A stretch of DNA of 64,000 nt from Vibrio japonicus (GTDB lineage Bacteria > Pseudomonadota > Gammaproteobacteria > Enterobacterales > Vibrionaceae), in contig NZ_CP102097.1 of assembly GCF_024582835.1 (NCBI RefSeq), positions 744,001 to 808,000 on the forward strand, written 5' to 3'. Made by a program: the position numbers and the translations under genes. Below, one piece after another: positions 18,518-26,882 of the stretch. The notes under the pieces were generated by a model that had not been told where the DNA came from, searched no databases, and was given only the letters and a program-made list of their open reading frames with translations. How positions within the stretch are numbered: position 1 is the first letter of the stretch; every line of letters begins with the position of its first letter.

Positions 18518-20563
18518 TTAGCGAGGAGTACTGGTTTGTGTTTTACAGTGTAAATTAGAGTACGCGATAATTGGTGAGAGCAGAACACTTAAATCTGAAC
18601 GGAGCTGCTGTTCAACTTGCTTTCTACCCGCCAACGAAAACTCTCTTGCACACTGCTCCCAGCTATATTGCTGTATCAACTTTCGAATAACTAGGTCACT
18701 GGCGGAATTAATCAATACGGGACAAGACTTCCAGTAGCTATCTAACATCGGTGCAACGCTATCAAAACTTGCACCGCCCAACGTGTAGTTCTCTACAAGT
18801 GGAATAAAATGAGTATGCGCAACTTCCGAATTGTCGCCATCGACCAACGCACGTACCAAGTCTATCTCTAAGTCTTGAAACAGAGAAGAAAGAGAGAAAT
18901 GCATAAACTGGCGGAAGTAGCATTTCACATGATTCAGCCAAGTATCCTGTGCTGATACCATAATTAAAGAATGCGTGCCGCTAGACTGCTCTCGAGTGCT
19001 GCCCAATTTGACTGGCGTAAAGCCGCATTTTTTCCAGAACGACACTAACTCGCTCGTTGCTCCAAAACTCGTGGAATAGAAATCCGCAGAGCTTATCTCT
19101 TTAAGCTGACTCAATAGCCGCTCCCCTACCCCTTGGTTTTGTCTCTGAGGATGAACAGCTATTCTCATTATGCGTATACTGCTCAGGCGAGCTGCATCGG
19201 CAACACCCAGCTGATTGGCTAACGTGGTCGCAACAAGGTGCCCTTTTGGACGACGTTTTCCTAGCTGTATCTGGGCGATCGTATCAGAATCTAGCCCGCC
19301 CTCTTGAACCGTTAGAATGCAACCGACGCAAATGTCTCCAGCAAAAGCCGCGTAAAGCTGTATTGTTTCGTCAGCAAGTAGAAGCATCAAATCATTGGGG
19401 GAAGTCTGATAATGGGCGTTCACCAACAACGCAAAGCAAGAACGCAACTTTTGAGGTTGTTCAAATAACTGCTGCTTGCTGATGTGGTTCAAAGAGATAT
19501 CACTTGTATCTGTAGAACCCAACTCATCGAGTTCTGCATCTAAAAGAAACGAATCAAAATGCCAATCTTCTAATGGGTCAGAAACGTTCCAGCGAATCGG
19601 TTGATCGAGGTGGATGTGGTTATAGCCAGGTCGATGTTTCGCAAGCCAAGCTTGAAATTTAAGAGTGAATCCTCGACCGCACCCTTCGTATCCGTGAACC
19701 GTTGTAGAGAATACTGCTCGGTGATAATGATCGACCATTTTTTTCAGCATAGGAATAGGGATGGCTGATGCTTCATCAACAAAAATGCAGTCACAGTATG
19801 GCGTGGAACGTAGTAATTCATCGGGTGCGACAAACTCTAGAATGGAGCCTTCAAAACGGATTTTGTTTTTCTCGCCTATTGCTTGTGGTAATAGACGAAG
19901 CGCATGTTCGAACACTGGCTGAATAGTAGCAATGCTTGGCGCAGTGACAATAATATGCATCGTTCGACTTTGCATAAGTTGAGCGGCTGCGATTCCGAGT
20001 GCACTGCTCTTCCCTCGCCCTCTATCCGCTGTAATAACGAGAGGACGTTTTCGACGACCTTCGATAACTTTTCTGACGCCTTCTACGGCTCGATTTTGTT
20101 GTGCGTAAGGTTCTAAACTGGAGGGACGGCAATTAGGGACCTTGGGTAGCGCTTCGTGTTGCCTAACAACGACTAACTTTTCTAATGCACGATCTAACCA
20201 TTGCTCATCGAAGGAACATGAAGGCGAGCAGTTAGGCAGAATGACCACGAGCCCTCCCCCAACAACACACCCAATTGCAGCGCTAAAACTATTGGCGTCA
20301 AAACCTTCACTAAGATCGCAAATAAGAAGCTGGCACTCTTGTCCCAATAACTGCTGACCTTTTGAAATAGCCACTCCCTTTGTGGTGAAAGAAAGCACCT
20401 CACCACCTAGCTGGAAGATATGACTACCGATTTTTTCATTCGCAAGCTGCTTGAGCCATTCTAATTGCCACTCCCTATCCCCGCGTAAAACAACGCCGTA
20501 GCGATGATGATCAGCGGAGGCCGCACTGAAAAGCTGGTGAATGTATTTTTGGGTGACAACCAT
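18518..20563 (-). CDS. tmcA: TmcA, tRNA(Met) cytidine acetyltransferase
   Basis: TmcA makes N4-acetylcytidine at the wobble base of elongator tRNA-Met using acetyl-CoA and ATP. I start at the ATG giving MVVTQKYIHQLF (681 residues); the open frame continues 12 codons upstream but that part is atypical. Domains run: N-terminal DUF1726-type region, RNA-helicase-like ATPase with Walker A (ADRGRGKSSALG, near 180) and Walker B (DCIFVDEASAIP, near 260), then a GNAT acetyltransferase domain (RIMRIAVHPQRQNQGVGERL, near 465) and a C-terminal tRNA-binding tail. A third parS2 site (18542-18554) lies inside the last codons. Confidence 0.93.
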   Translation of the reverse strand: MVVTQKYIHQLFSAASADHHRYGVVLRGDREWQLEWLKQLANEKIGSHIFQLGGEVLSFTTKGVAISKGQQLLGQECQLLICDLSEGFDANSFSAAIGCVVGGGLVVILPNCSPSCSFDEQWLDRALEKLVVVRQHEALPKVPNCRPSSLEPYAQQNRAVEGVRKVIEGRRKRPLVITADRGRGKSSALGIAAAQLMQSRTMHIIVTAPSIATIQPVFEHALRLLPQAIGEKNKIRFEGSILEFVAPDELLRSTPYCDCIFVDEASAIPIPMLKKMVDHYHRAVFSTTVHGYEGCGRGFTLKFQAWLAKHRPGYNHIHLDQPIRWNVSDPLEDWHFDSFLLDAELDELGSTDTSDISLNHISKQQLFEQPQKLRSCFALLVNAHYQTSPNDLMLLLADETIQLYAAFAGDICVGCILTVQEGGLDSDTIAQIQLGKRRPKGHLVATTLANQLGVADAARLSSIRIMRIAVHPQRQNQGVGERLLSQLKEISSADFYSTSFGATSELVSFWKKCGFTPVKLGSTREQSSGTHSLIMVSAQDTWLNHVKCYFRQFMHFSLSSLFQDLEIDLVRALVDGDNSEVAHTHFIPLVENYTLGGASFDSVAPMLDSYWKSCPVLINSASDLVIRKLIQQYSWEQCAREFSLAGRKQVEQQLRSDLSVLLSPIIAYSNLHCKTQTSTPR
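18542..18554. other. parS2 site inside the tmcA coding sequence
   Basis: TTTACAGTGTAAA matches the parS2 core exactly, within the C-terminal codons of tmcA (encoding LHCKTQ on the minus strand). It forms a cluster with the two sites at 18470 and 18496. Confidence 0.85.
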
Positions 20564-20610
20564 GATGAACTCAAACGAAATATAAAGTATGAAGAGCAAT
20601 ATTATGGCAT

Positions 20611-20636
20611 AAAAAAAGCCGCTCTCGGCGGCTTTT
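20611..20636 (-). terminator. Terminator of the parA2-parB2 operon
   Basis: On the minus strand AAAAGCCGCC and GGCGGC-type pairing (GCCGC/GCGGC) precedes a run of seven T, 23 bp after the parB2 stop. Confidence 0.8.
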
Positions 20637-20658
20637 GATATCTGTCTGGGATAAGTAA

Positions 20659-21630
20659 CTACTTAAGCTTACTCGAAACGAAATCGAGAATTTCTTGCAT
20701 AAGTAACTCATCGACTTTCTTGAGATTCAAAGACAAATCGTTTCCTTTGCGAACATAGCTTGCTCGACCTTTCACTAAATCTGTTTTAGAGACCGTCTTT
20801 GCTTTGCTCGGAGCCAGTTCTTCAATCCACGCTTCGATTGTTTCTGTCACATCCTTCGTAATGCGAGCTACACCTTGCGCCGAACTACGCTGCCAAACAA
20901 AGCCATCATCTGACTCGCATTTTCCTAGTAGTACAGAACGCTTTTCATCATTTAATGTATTGTACTGCTTATGAAGCTTCACGATCGTAGGACGACCTAA
21001 ATCCGCGACATTCGGGTACGCTTGAAGAAGCTCAAGAGGTAAATCTGCAGCTTTCAGTGCACCACTCACTAACGCCTCACTGCACTGGAACATTTTCGCC
21101 AAAGCTTTCTGATCTTCCGCTTCCCCACTCTCTAACTTGGCAAGCATTTCTTTGCCTTTTTCAAAAAGTGACAACGGCTTATGGGCATTTGCCACGTCAG
21201 AAAGAAACTTAGCGTGTTCCCCACTGATGTTTTCGCCTACATAAATTAAGAACTCTTTTTCAGCCAAGATACATGACATTCGACGGCGGCTACCGTCAAG
21301 GACTTCAATCTTGCCATCTTCTCTTCTTCGACCAACCGCTGGGTACTGCTGTCCGCGTTCTCTGAGCGTGACTAAAACATCCGACAATGCATGCTCATTC
21401 AGGAACGATTGCTCACGTGCGTTTTCTGAAAAGACGATGGTATTTTCACTGACTTCATTTGCCGGGATACGAATGAGTTCAAACTGAACCGTATCTTCAC
21501 CGGCAACAGCCAATTCAATCACTTGAGCCTGCTCTTTCGCAGCCTGTTGAGCTTGCTGAGGCGTTGTTACATGGCGCTTGTTCGCCTTACCAAATAATCT
21601 TGCGTTTAAATCTGAAGTTTTAATTGCCAT
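20659..21630 (-). CDS. parB2: ParB2, chromosome-2 partition protein
   Basis: A 323-residue ParB/Spo0J-family protein that binds parS2 sites, spreads along DNA and stimulates the ParA2 ATPase to segregate the chromosome-2 origin. The N-terminal ParB domain carries the CTP-binding region (REDGKIEVLDGSRRRMSC, near 105). A helix-turn-helix follows (about 175-200, LAKMFQCSEALVSGALKAAD), and the C-terminal part should dimerise. The divergent N terminus fits the plasmid-like chromosome-2 type rather than chromosome-1 ParB. It lies 7 bp after parA2 in the same operon, close to ori2. Five parS2 matches in this window are its probable targets. Confidence 0.93.
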   Translation of the reverse strand: MAIKTSDLNARLFGKANKRHVTTPQQAQQAAKEQAQVIELAVAGEDTVQFELIRIPANEVSENTIVFSENAREQSFLNEHALSDVLVTLRERGQQYPAVGRRREDGKIEVLDGSRRRMSCILAEKEFLIYVGENISGEHAKFLSDVANAHKPLSLFEKGKEMLAKLESGEAEDQKALAKMFQCSEALVSGALKAADLPLELLQAYPNVADLGRPTIVKLHKQYNTLNDEKRSVLLGKCESDDGFVWQRSSAQGVARITKDVTETIEAWIEELAPSKAKTVSKTDLVKGRASYVRKGNDLSLNLKKVDELLMQEILDFVSSKLK

Positions 21631-21637
21631 TACCTAA

Positions 21638-22861
21638 TTACCCCTGATTTAGTGATGTCCAATGACTATGAAGTACACGCTCTAGCTCTAATGCACTTTT
21701 CTGCACCGCATCTTGCGCGGTCGCGAGCGTTTTCTTACCACCTTCAAAATCACTTGTTGTTAAGTCAAATACGGTACTGTACGTATCCGCACACGTTTCG
21801 AATGCTCGACTGCGAGGAATTGTCGCCATCATAACTTGATCACCTAGCAAATAGTTCATCTCAGTCAGGACTGCGACTTGCTTTTTGTTGTCATCCTCAA
21901 ACATGGTAGGCATCAGGCGAACAAACTCTAGCCCTTGCCAATCATCTGGGAACATTTCATATACCGTCGGCAAGTGTTGGAAAAAGTTAACCGTAGAAGC
22001 CCAGTCCAAACGCTTAGCAGCACACGGAATAAGTAACGCATTCGATGCGTACATTGCGTTCCAAACTAGCGGGTCTACGTGTGGACCTGTATCGATCATA
22101 ATAACGTCAAAATCATCCGCTATTTTGTCGATCAGTTTTTCTTTAAGTAGCTTAACAATGTCTAGAGACTGGTTTTGAGACAAATTCTGCCACGCTTCTG
22201 CATTAAACATCGCATCTTCAGGGAACGCAGACACTGTCTTCAAGTTTGGATATTGCGTAGGTAGAAGGACATTCTTACGCAGGAACTCCGCGTCTACTTC
22301 TGTCCCCTCTGGCACGTTGTCCAGCATAACATCGACAGCAGAATAGATATTTTCATGATCCGTTGTACTAATTTGCGGGTTCAGGAACAAACGAAGTGAA
22401 CCTTGTGGATCAAGGTCAACCAAACAAATACGGTAACGTTTATCTAAATTTAACGCTAAGCAAGCCGCTAAATGCACGGCTGTCATGGATTTACCTGTAC
22501 CACCCTTTTGGTTCTGTACGTTGATAATCCATGGTTTATTGTCACCATGTTTCTTACGCTCATGGAATTTTGGCACGCCAGCCGCGTCCATCAACATATG
22601 CGCTTCTTGAAGCGAAATTGAATAGTGATTGGCATTATTTTTTGTAAACTGGTGACCTGACTCTTCTAACTTGCTGATAGCGTCATCCAGTTTACGTCGG
22701 GTTAAACCTGAGCGAGTTTCCATCAATGCCTTTGACATTGGCGGAAAGTGATCATCGCTTCGTTCTTCCAAAACAATCTCAATACGATCAGCTTGCACCT
22801 GTGCTGTTTGCTCAGCTAACTGAATGAGACTCTCAATGGTTTGTTCTCTTTTCATTGCCAA
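21638..22861 (-). CDS. parA2: ParA2, chromosome-2 partition ATPase
   Basis: A 407-residue ParA of the plasmid P1/F type. About 100 N-terminal residues hold a winged-helix-like DNA-binding region (MSKALMETRSGLTRRKLDDA). The deviant Walker A motif QKGGTGKSMTAVHLA lies near 118 and Walker B-like VIMIDTGPHVD near 255. ParA2 forms ATP-dependent filaments on DNA that move ParB2-bound origins. Plasmid-type ParAs with this N-terminal extension usually also repress their own promoter. The promoter should lie in the ori2 region directly upstream (22862 onward), where a parS2 site sits at 23076. Confidence 0.95.
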   Translation of the reverse strand: MAMKREQTIESLIQLAEQTAQVQADRIEIVLEERSDDHFPPMSKALMETRSGLTRRKLDDAISKLEESGHQFTKNNANHYSISLQEAHMLMDAAGVPKFHERKKHGDNKPWIINVQNQKGGTGKSMTAVHLAACLALNLDKRYRICLVDLDPQGSLRLFLNPQISTTDHENIYSAVDVMLDNVPEGTEVDAEFLRKNVLLPTQYPNLKTVSAFPEDAMFNAEAWQNLSQNQSLDIVKLLKEKLIDKIADDFDVIMIDTGPHVDPLVWNAMYASNALLIPCAAKRLDWASTVNFFQHLPTVYEMFPDDWQGLEFVRLMPTMFEDDNKKQVAVLTEMNYLLGDQVMMATIPRSRAFETCADTYSTVFDLTTSDFEGGKKTLATAQDAVQKSALELERVLHSHWTSLNQG

Positions 22862-23075
22862 ATTCCGTTATTAATGACTTAGTTACGATTGTACAGCATT
22901 GCAATCTATAGACAATAAAAAGGTGAACAATCACTTATAGATGAAAATCACATTAAATAGAAAACTTTCATTACTTTTAATGTCGGTGAACAAAAAGTAG
23001 CAAAATTGACAGGTTATTTTTGATTGGTAAACCCTAGCTAACAGGTAAACTTTTAAAGTGTTACATTGTCACTAA

Positions 23076-23088
23076 TTTACAATGTAAA
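23076..23088. other. parS2 site in ori2
   Basis: TTTACAATGTAAA is an exact match to the parS2 core, about 215 bp upstream of the parA2 start. It could also serve in regulation of parAB. Confidence 0.85.
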
Positions 23089-23111
23089 CATATTTAACGG
23101 TAATTTTTCCC

Positions 23112-23142
23112 GGAACGATTAACTTTAGTACATATTTTACGG
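23112..23142 (+). repeat. 39-mer-like RctB control element, copy 1
   Basis: A 31-bp core begins GGAACGATT and ends TTTTACGG. It shares ends and exact spacing with the element at 23410 and ends with the shorter one at 24049. In V. cholerae, 39-mers titrate RctB and inhibit initiation. I recognised these by mutual comparison, not by matching a stored consensus. Confidence 0.55.
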
Positions 23143-23251
23143 GAGATGTCATTTTGACAAGCAAAAACAAATCTCACAACCAGATTAAAAGCACCAAGCT
23201 AAACCAAGGAACCGCGCACAGTATGGAATAGGGGAAAGTATTCTCTCGTAT

Positions 23252-23394
23252 CGAAACGATGATCAAGGGTATAATCATGATCATGCTTTCGGGCATTATT
23301 ATCGTTATAGGAACAATGATCAAGGCAAGAAGCGAATGGTTCGATAGGGAAGTGGGCTTGATCGAAACGACTGAAAGATCGGAACAATGATCAA
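23252..23394. repeat. Mixed-orientation RctB 12-mer-like iterons (inc2 part)
   Basis: Inverted copies (reading TTGATCATCGTTTC or TTGATCATTGTTCC on the minus strand) lie at 23252-23266, 23310-23323 and 23381-23394, and a forward copy TGATCATGCTTTC at 23278-23290. Each contains GATC, whose Dam methylation is needed for RctB binding in V. cholerae. A degenerate copy (TTGATCGAAAC) is near 23359. Confidence 0.75.
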
Positions 23395-23409
23395 GATGTA
23401 TATCGTTCC

Positions 23410-23440
23410 GGAAGCATGGAAAAGTAGAGACTAATTACGG
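23410..23440 (+). repeat. 39-mer-like RctB control element, copy 2
   Basis: A 31-bp core begins GGAAGCATG and ends ATTACGG. It is flanked on the left by TATCGTTCC, and its spacing between ends is identical to copy 1. Confidence 0.5.
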
Positions 23441-23538
23441 AAGAATGCAGTTGGATTAGGGCTTGAGGGCTATATCTACTGGTTTTAAGCCAAAATCGGG
23501 CAGACAGGGCGTTGAATGACAACTTACATTGATATTCA

Positions 23539-23551
23539 TGATCATGCTTTC
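23539..23551 (+). repeat. Single RctB 12-mer-like iteron left of DnaA box 1
   Basis: TGATCATGCTTTC, identical to the array copies, stands alone 26 bp before the first DnaA box. Confidence 0.75.
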
Positions 23552-23576
23552 GGCATCAATGCCTAAAACCGTGATT

Positions 23577-23585
23577 TGTGGATAA
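23577..23585 (-). promoter_or_regulatory. DnaA box 1
   Basis: TGTGGATAA, the reverse complement of the perfect box TTATCCACA. V. cholerae ori2 likewise needs DnaA together with RctB. Confidence 0.85.
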
Positions 23586-23659
23586 CCTTTTTATCACGTC
23601 ATTCGAAGCACTAATCTTACGATCGTATGCGCGAAGTTTAATGACGAACTCACCTACCT

Positions 23660-23672
23660 TGATCATTCTTTC
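23660..23672 (+). repeat. RctB 12-mer-like iteron between the DnaA boxes
   Basis: TGATCATTCTTTC differs by one base from the common copy. Confidence 0.7.
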
Positions 23673-23734
23673 GGGAAATTTAATCACTGCTTTGTGTATA
23701 TTCACTCGATCAAATTGAAAGTTATTCAAGCCCT

Positions 23735-23743
23735 TGTGGATAA
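23735..23743 (-). promoter_or_regulatory. DnaA box 2
   Basis: A second exact TGTGGATAA, 16 bp before the phased iteron array and in the same orientation as box 1. Confidence 0.85.
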
Positions 23744-23758
23744 CGTGTTCGAACTTGA

Positions 23759-23885
23759 TGATCATACTTCTGAGATTACTTTGATCATGCGTTCTAATTG
23801 TTGATGATCATGGTTTCGACTAATTTTGATCATGCTTTCAAGCATTTATTGATCATGCTTTCGTTTAAATCATGATCATGCTTTC
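23759..23885 (+). repeat. Six phased RctB iterons (core of ori2)
   Basis: Six direct repeats of TGATCATGCTTTC-type 13-mers start at 23759, 23782, 23805, 23827, 23850 and 23873, a spacing of 23, 23, 22, 23 and 23 bp (about two helical turns). The last three are identical; the first three each vary at one or two positions. Every copy contains GATC. This matches the six 12-mers of minimal ori2 in V. cholerae, to which RctB binds to melt the neighbouring AT-rich DNA. Confidence 0.92.
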
Positions 23886-23904
23886 AGAGCGTCAAAAAAA
23901 AACC

Positions 23905-24048
23905 TAATATTTTACAGTGAGTTATAAGTAAAACCTTAGCCAGATCAATAGATCATATAATCATTTAAGATCATATTAATCAGAAAGATCAGTTATTTAA
24001 AAACAATAAGTTTTTCTTTATTTATGATCTTTTTTTCTTTATTCTTCG
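23905..24048. other. AT-rich DNA unwinding element of ori2
   Basis: The stretch between the iterons and rctB is very AT-rich, with T-runs and several spaced GATC sites (for example at 23944, 23952, 23968, 23984 and 24027, approximate). A degenerate parS2 half (TTTACAGTG) is at 23911. GATC clusters in an unwinding element usually allow SeqA sequestration. Confidence 0.75.
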
Positions 24049-24069
24049 GGAACTATAGCGATATTACGG
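24049..24069 (+). promoter_or_regulatory. 29-mer-like RctB site in the rctB promoter
   Basis: The 21-bp core GGAACTATAGCG...ATATTACGG has the same ends as the two 39-mer-like elements but is exactly 10 bp shorter between them, as the V. cholerae 29-mer is relative to the 39-mer. It ends 22 bp before the rctB start, so RctB binding here would repress its own gene. Confidence 0.6.
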
Positions 24070-24091
24070 CCAGTGTGATACGGATCTAATA

Positions 24092-26062
24092 ATGAGTTCG
24101 GAAGAAAAAATACTGATCAAAGCCCCAAGAAGCCACAAAGATGGACACTTGTTTGAGGTTTCAGAGACAGCAGTCAATTGGATAGAACAATACCAGCACT
24201 TTAAAGGGGTGACGAAGAGTATAGTAGAACTTCTGAACCTTATCTCTTTGAGAGGATTCAGTAGCAAAGATGGCCTTGTTTCCACAACAGAACTGATCGA
24301 AGCAACAGATGGCCACGTAACACGTGCGGCGATTCAACAACGCCTCAGAGCCGCTGTAAACGTCGGATTATTCCACCAGGTCCCTGTACGATTCGAAGAA
24401 GGGCTGGCGGGCAAAACCATGCTGCACCGCTTTGTTAATCCGAACAAACTCATCTCTGTACTTGGTGCAACCAGTTTGGTTACAGAGTCGGTAAAGCAAA
24501 GCGAAAAACAGAAACGATCAAAAGCGCTCGCTCAGACACAAGTTAATAAACGTTTGCTTAATGAACATGGCTTAAACACGCCACCGGTCATGAAAGACGA
24601 GGCCGATCAATTTGTCGTTTCACCGACTAATTGGGCAGGGATCATCGACCAAGCGCTTGCGCCGCCGCGTACTCGCAAACAATACCAAAAGAGCATGGTG
24701 TCGATCTCTGGAACACGTGCCGTGATTGAAACACGATCTTCAAAGAACATCATGACCGTTGATGATCTCATGACTCTGTTTGCCTTGTTCACACTGACTG
24801 TTCAATACCAAGAGCACCACCAGCATCAATATCAGCTCGATGGTACGCAAGTGCCCAACAAAACACCGTTGTATATCACCGATATTTTGTCTCTTCGAGG
24901 CAAGAAGGATAGTGGTCCTGCTCGCGATTCTATTCGAGACAGTATAGATCGAATTGAGTTCACAGATTTTCAGTTGCACGAACTCACTGGTCGATGGCTT
25001 AGTGAAAACATGCCAGAAGGCTTTAAGAGCGATCGTTTCAGATTTTTGGCCCGTACCATTACTGCATCCGAAGAAGCCCCTACAGAGGGCGCTGACGGCG
25101 AAATTCGCATTAAACCGAACCTATACATCCTAGTTTGGGAGCCATCGTTTTACGAAGAGCTACTAACCAGAGATTATTTCTTCCTGTTTCCGCCTGAGAT
25201 CCTGAAGCAGCACACATTGGTTTTCCAGTTATACAGTTATTTCCGAACCCGAATGTCGCGTCGCCATACGGATGAAATGCTGCTGAGTGAGTTGAATCAA
25301 AAACTGGCACGAAATATCGAATGGCGTCGGTTCTCTATGGATTTGATCCGCGAACTGAAGAGACTATCGGATGGAAAAGCGAGTGAAGATCTTTTTGTTG
25401 TGAACTTATGGGGTTACCACTTAACGATCTCTGCGATTGAAGAGAAAGGGAAGATCAAAGACTATAACTTTGATATCAAGTGTGATGCCGAAGAAGTGCT
25501 ACGTTATTCTCGCGCCCGAACGACAAACGCGGGTAAACGAAACATGGCGCCGACTCTGCCTAACCCGTTGCGTAATGAAATGGTGACAAAACAGCAACTC
25601 GAAGAAATGTCGCAAATCATTGACGGCGAGTTCGAACCGATCCAGAGAAAAGAGCGTTCACCAAAAGGAAAATTGGGTCGACGAGTGAAGTTGCGTAAAC
25701 ACTTGGTTGAGATCAATGCTGACGAGATTACTATTACTCTATCCAAATATACCTCTCCAGGCGCTCTAGAACGCTCTATAACGGCTTTGGCGGCTATGAC
25801 TGGGCATTCCCATAGCTCAATTCAAGAAGAGTGCTTAGAGCTAATCGACAAGCTGGATTACCTGAGAGTAGGGGAGGAGGCGATTCCTTATGAAACACTC
25901 AGCAAAATGGTTGAGTTGTACAACAGTCAAAGTGAAAACAAACACCTCTCGATCGAACGTCTGATTGCTGGTTTAGCTGTACGCCGAAAAGTATGTAAGC
26001 AGGTGATGGAAGGGCATTTGGATGAGATGGTCTTCCGAGCGCTCGATGAAGTGGCTGTCTAA
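24092..26062 (+). CDS. rctB: RctB, chromosome-2 replication initiator
   Basis: 656 residues, close to the 658 of V. cholerae RctB, and positioned directly after ori2 on the strand leading away from parAB. RctB is unique to Vibrionaceae; it binds methylated 12-mer iterons to initiate replication and 39-mers to restrain it, and responds to the crtS site on chromosome 1. Its winged-helix domains are not obvious by motif. Visible features include a basic linker near 480-545 (KERSPKGKLGRRVKLRKH) and many R/K-rich helices. Position and size make the call; the N terminus MSSEEKILIKAPRSHKDGHL starts at the first ATG after the promoter element. Confidence 0.95.
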   Translation: MSSEEKILIKAPRSHKDGHLFEVSETAVNWIEQYQHFKGVTKSIVELLNLISLRGFSSKDGLVSTTELIEATDGHVTRAAIQQRLRAAVNVGLFHQVPVRFEEGLAGKTMLHRFVNPNKLISVLGATSLVTESVKQSEKQKRSKALAQTQVNKRLLNEHGLNTPPVMKDEADQFVVSPTNWAGIIDQALAPPRTRKQYQKSMVSISGTRAVIETRSSKNIMTVDDLMTLFALFTLTVQYQEHHQHQYQLDGTQVPNKTPLYITDILSLRGKKDSGPARDSIRDSIDRIEFTDFQLHELTGRWLSENMPEGFKSDRFRFLARTITASEEAPTEGADGEIRIKPNLYILVWEPSFYEELLTRDYFFLFPPEILKQHTLVFQLYSYFRTRMSRRHTDEMLLSELNQKLARNIEWRRFSMDLIRELKRLSDGKASEDLFVVNLWGYHLTISAIEEKGKIKDYNFDIKCDAEEVLRYSRARTTNAGKRNMAPTLPNPLRNEMVTKQQLEEMSQIIDGEFEPIQRKERSPKGKLGRRVKLRKHLVEINADEITITLSKYTSPGALERSITALAAMTGHSHSSIQEECLELIDKLDYLRVGEEAIPYETLSKMVELYNSQSENKHLSIERLIAGLAVRRKVCKQVMEGHLDEMVFRALDEVAV

Positions 26063-26460
26063 GGGATATGTCCAACATTTAGAGCCAGCAGAGGATGCAG
26101 GCTTTTTATTTGCTTCTTTTTATTGCTTAAAGTGTCGCACAACTCTCAAAATTGTATAAAACAGAGATAGTAAACATTTCCTAGACATTTAGCTGACAGT
26201 GGACTGACATTGAGTGTACGGTAAGCCGATAATCTGGTTCGCGAATAGACAACCTTTGCCCTTTCTTATTTGATATGGGATTGCATTATCCCTGATAGAT
26301 TGGCTCATATTGTTACATTCATTCTGAATATTTTTGCGAGTTCTATGAACTCGCTTTTTTTTGCCTGTCATTCAGAATCTCAGAGCTTCGGAGTCACCTG
26401 GGTGTACAGGTCATGTGATAAATGACACTTGATCATGCTTCCAAGATCTTTTCCTTTTAC
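26063..26460. other. Gap downstream of rctB with possible RNA gene and iteron
   Basis: No convincing protein gene lies here. A strong plus-strand terminator (26336-26362) stands 274 bp after the rctB stop, far enough that it may end a separate short transcript instead of, or as well as, the rctB mRNA. An RctB iteron-like site lies at 26430. I could not identify a clear promoter. Confidence 0.4.
26336..26362 (+). terminator. Rho-independent terminator downstream of rctB
   Basis: GCGAGTTC-TAT-GAACTCGC, a perfect 8-bp stem with a 3-base loop, is followed by eight T on the plus strand. Confidence 0.85.
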
Positions 26461-26882
26461 TTAGTGTCTCGACACATAGCCTTGATCATCGTTTCGGGGT
26501 TCATTCCAAGATTGCGCCGCCATGAAGTGGACATGCGCTTCAATTAACTGATGAGACTTAATTTGCCAGTTTGCGTGCGTTTGCTGATTGCAAAACTCTA
26601 AGCTAAGAACGGCTAAGTGCTGCAAGCGTTTCATACACCAATCTTTTAACGCCAGTTCACTACGTGGCTCACACACTACTTGTTGAAGTTTGCTGTATGC
26701 CAACTGTAGATATTGGTACGCTCTTTCTGGCGCGTTATAGCGTGAGTTGAGGTAGATACGTAGGCAGCCATCCAGCCAATAGCTAAGTGCTTGGCTTTGT
26801 GTTTCGGTGATTTCGGGCCCCCAGATATCATCAGGAGCATTAAGGATCAGGCATTCGATACAATCAACTTGATCATGCTTCC
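26430..26882 (+). repeat. Three extra RctB 12-mer-like sites right of rctB
   Basis: TGATCATGCTTCC at 26430-26442 and again at 26870-26882, and TGATCATCGTTTC at 26483-26495, all in plus orientation. The third is the same sequence as the inverted copy at 23252. Two of the three lie inside the coding sequence of the leftward 157-residue gene. Confidence 0.6.

Larger units (their letters stand above)
22862..24091. other. Chromosome-2 replication origin region (ori2/oriCII)
   Basis: This 1.2-kb non-coding region separates divergent parA2 and rctB. It holds one parS2 site, twelve TGATCAT-type RctB iteron-like sites, two 39-mer-like and one 29-mer-like elements, two DnaA boxes and an AT-rich, GATC-rich zone. 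From parA2 to rctB the order is: parS2, first 39-mer-like, iterons of both orientations with the second 39-mer-like, DnaA boxes, six phased iterons, AT-rich zone, 29-mer-like, rctB. This is the layout described for V. cholerae ori2, whose left part is the rctA/inc2 copy-control region. Short frames within it show no coding character. Confidence 0.93.

Noticed and set aside
23199..23765. Short minus-strand frames inside ori2
   Set aside because: They are made of the iteron and 39-mer-like repeats; known rctA-type DNA acts as sites and a non-coding transcript.
26189..26371. Minus-strand frame of 60 codons right of rctB
   Set aside because: It runs through the strong plus-strand terminator, has no RBS and shows no protein-like pattern.
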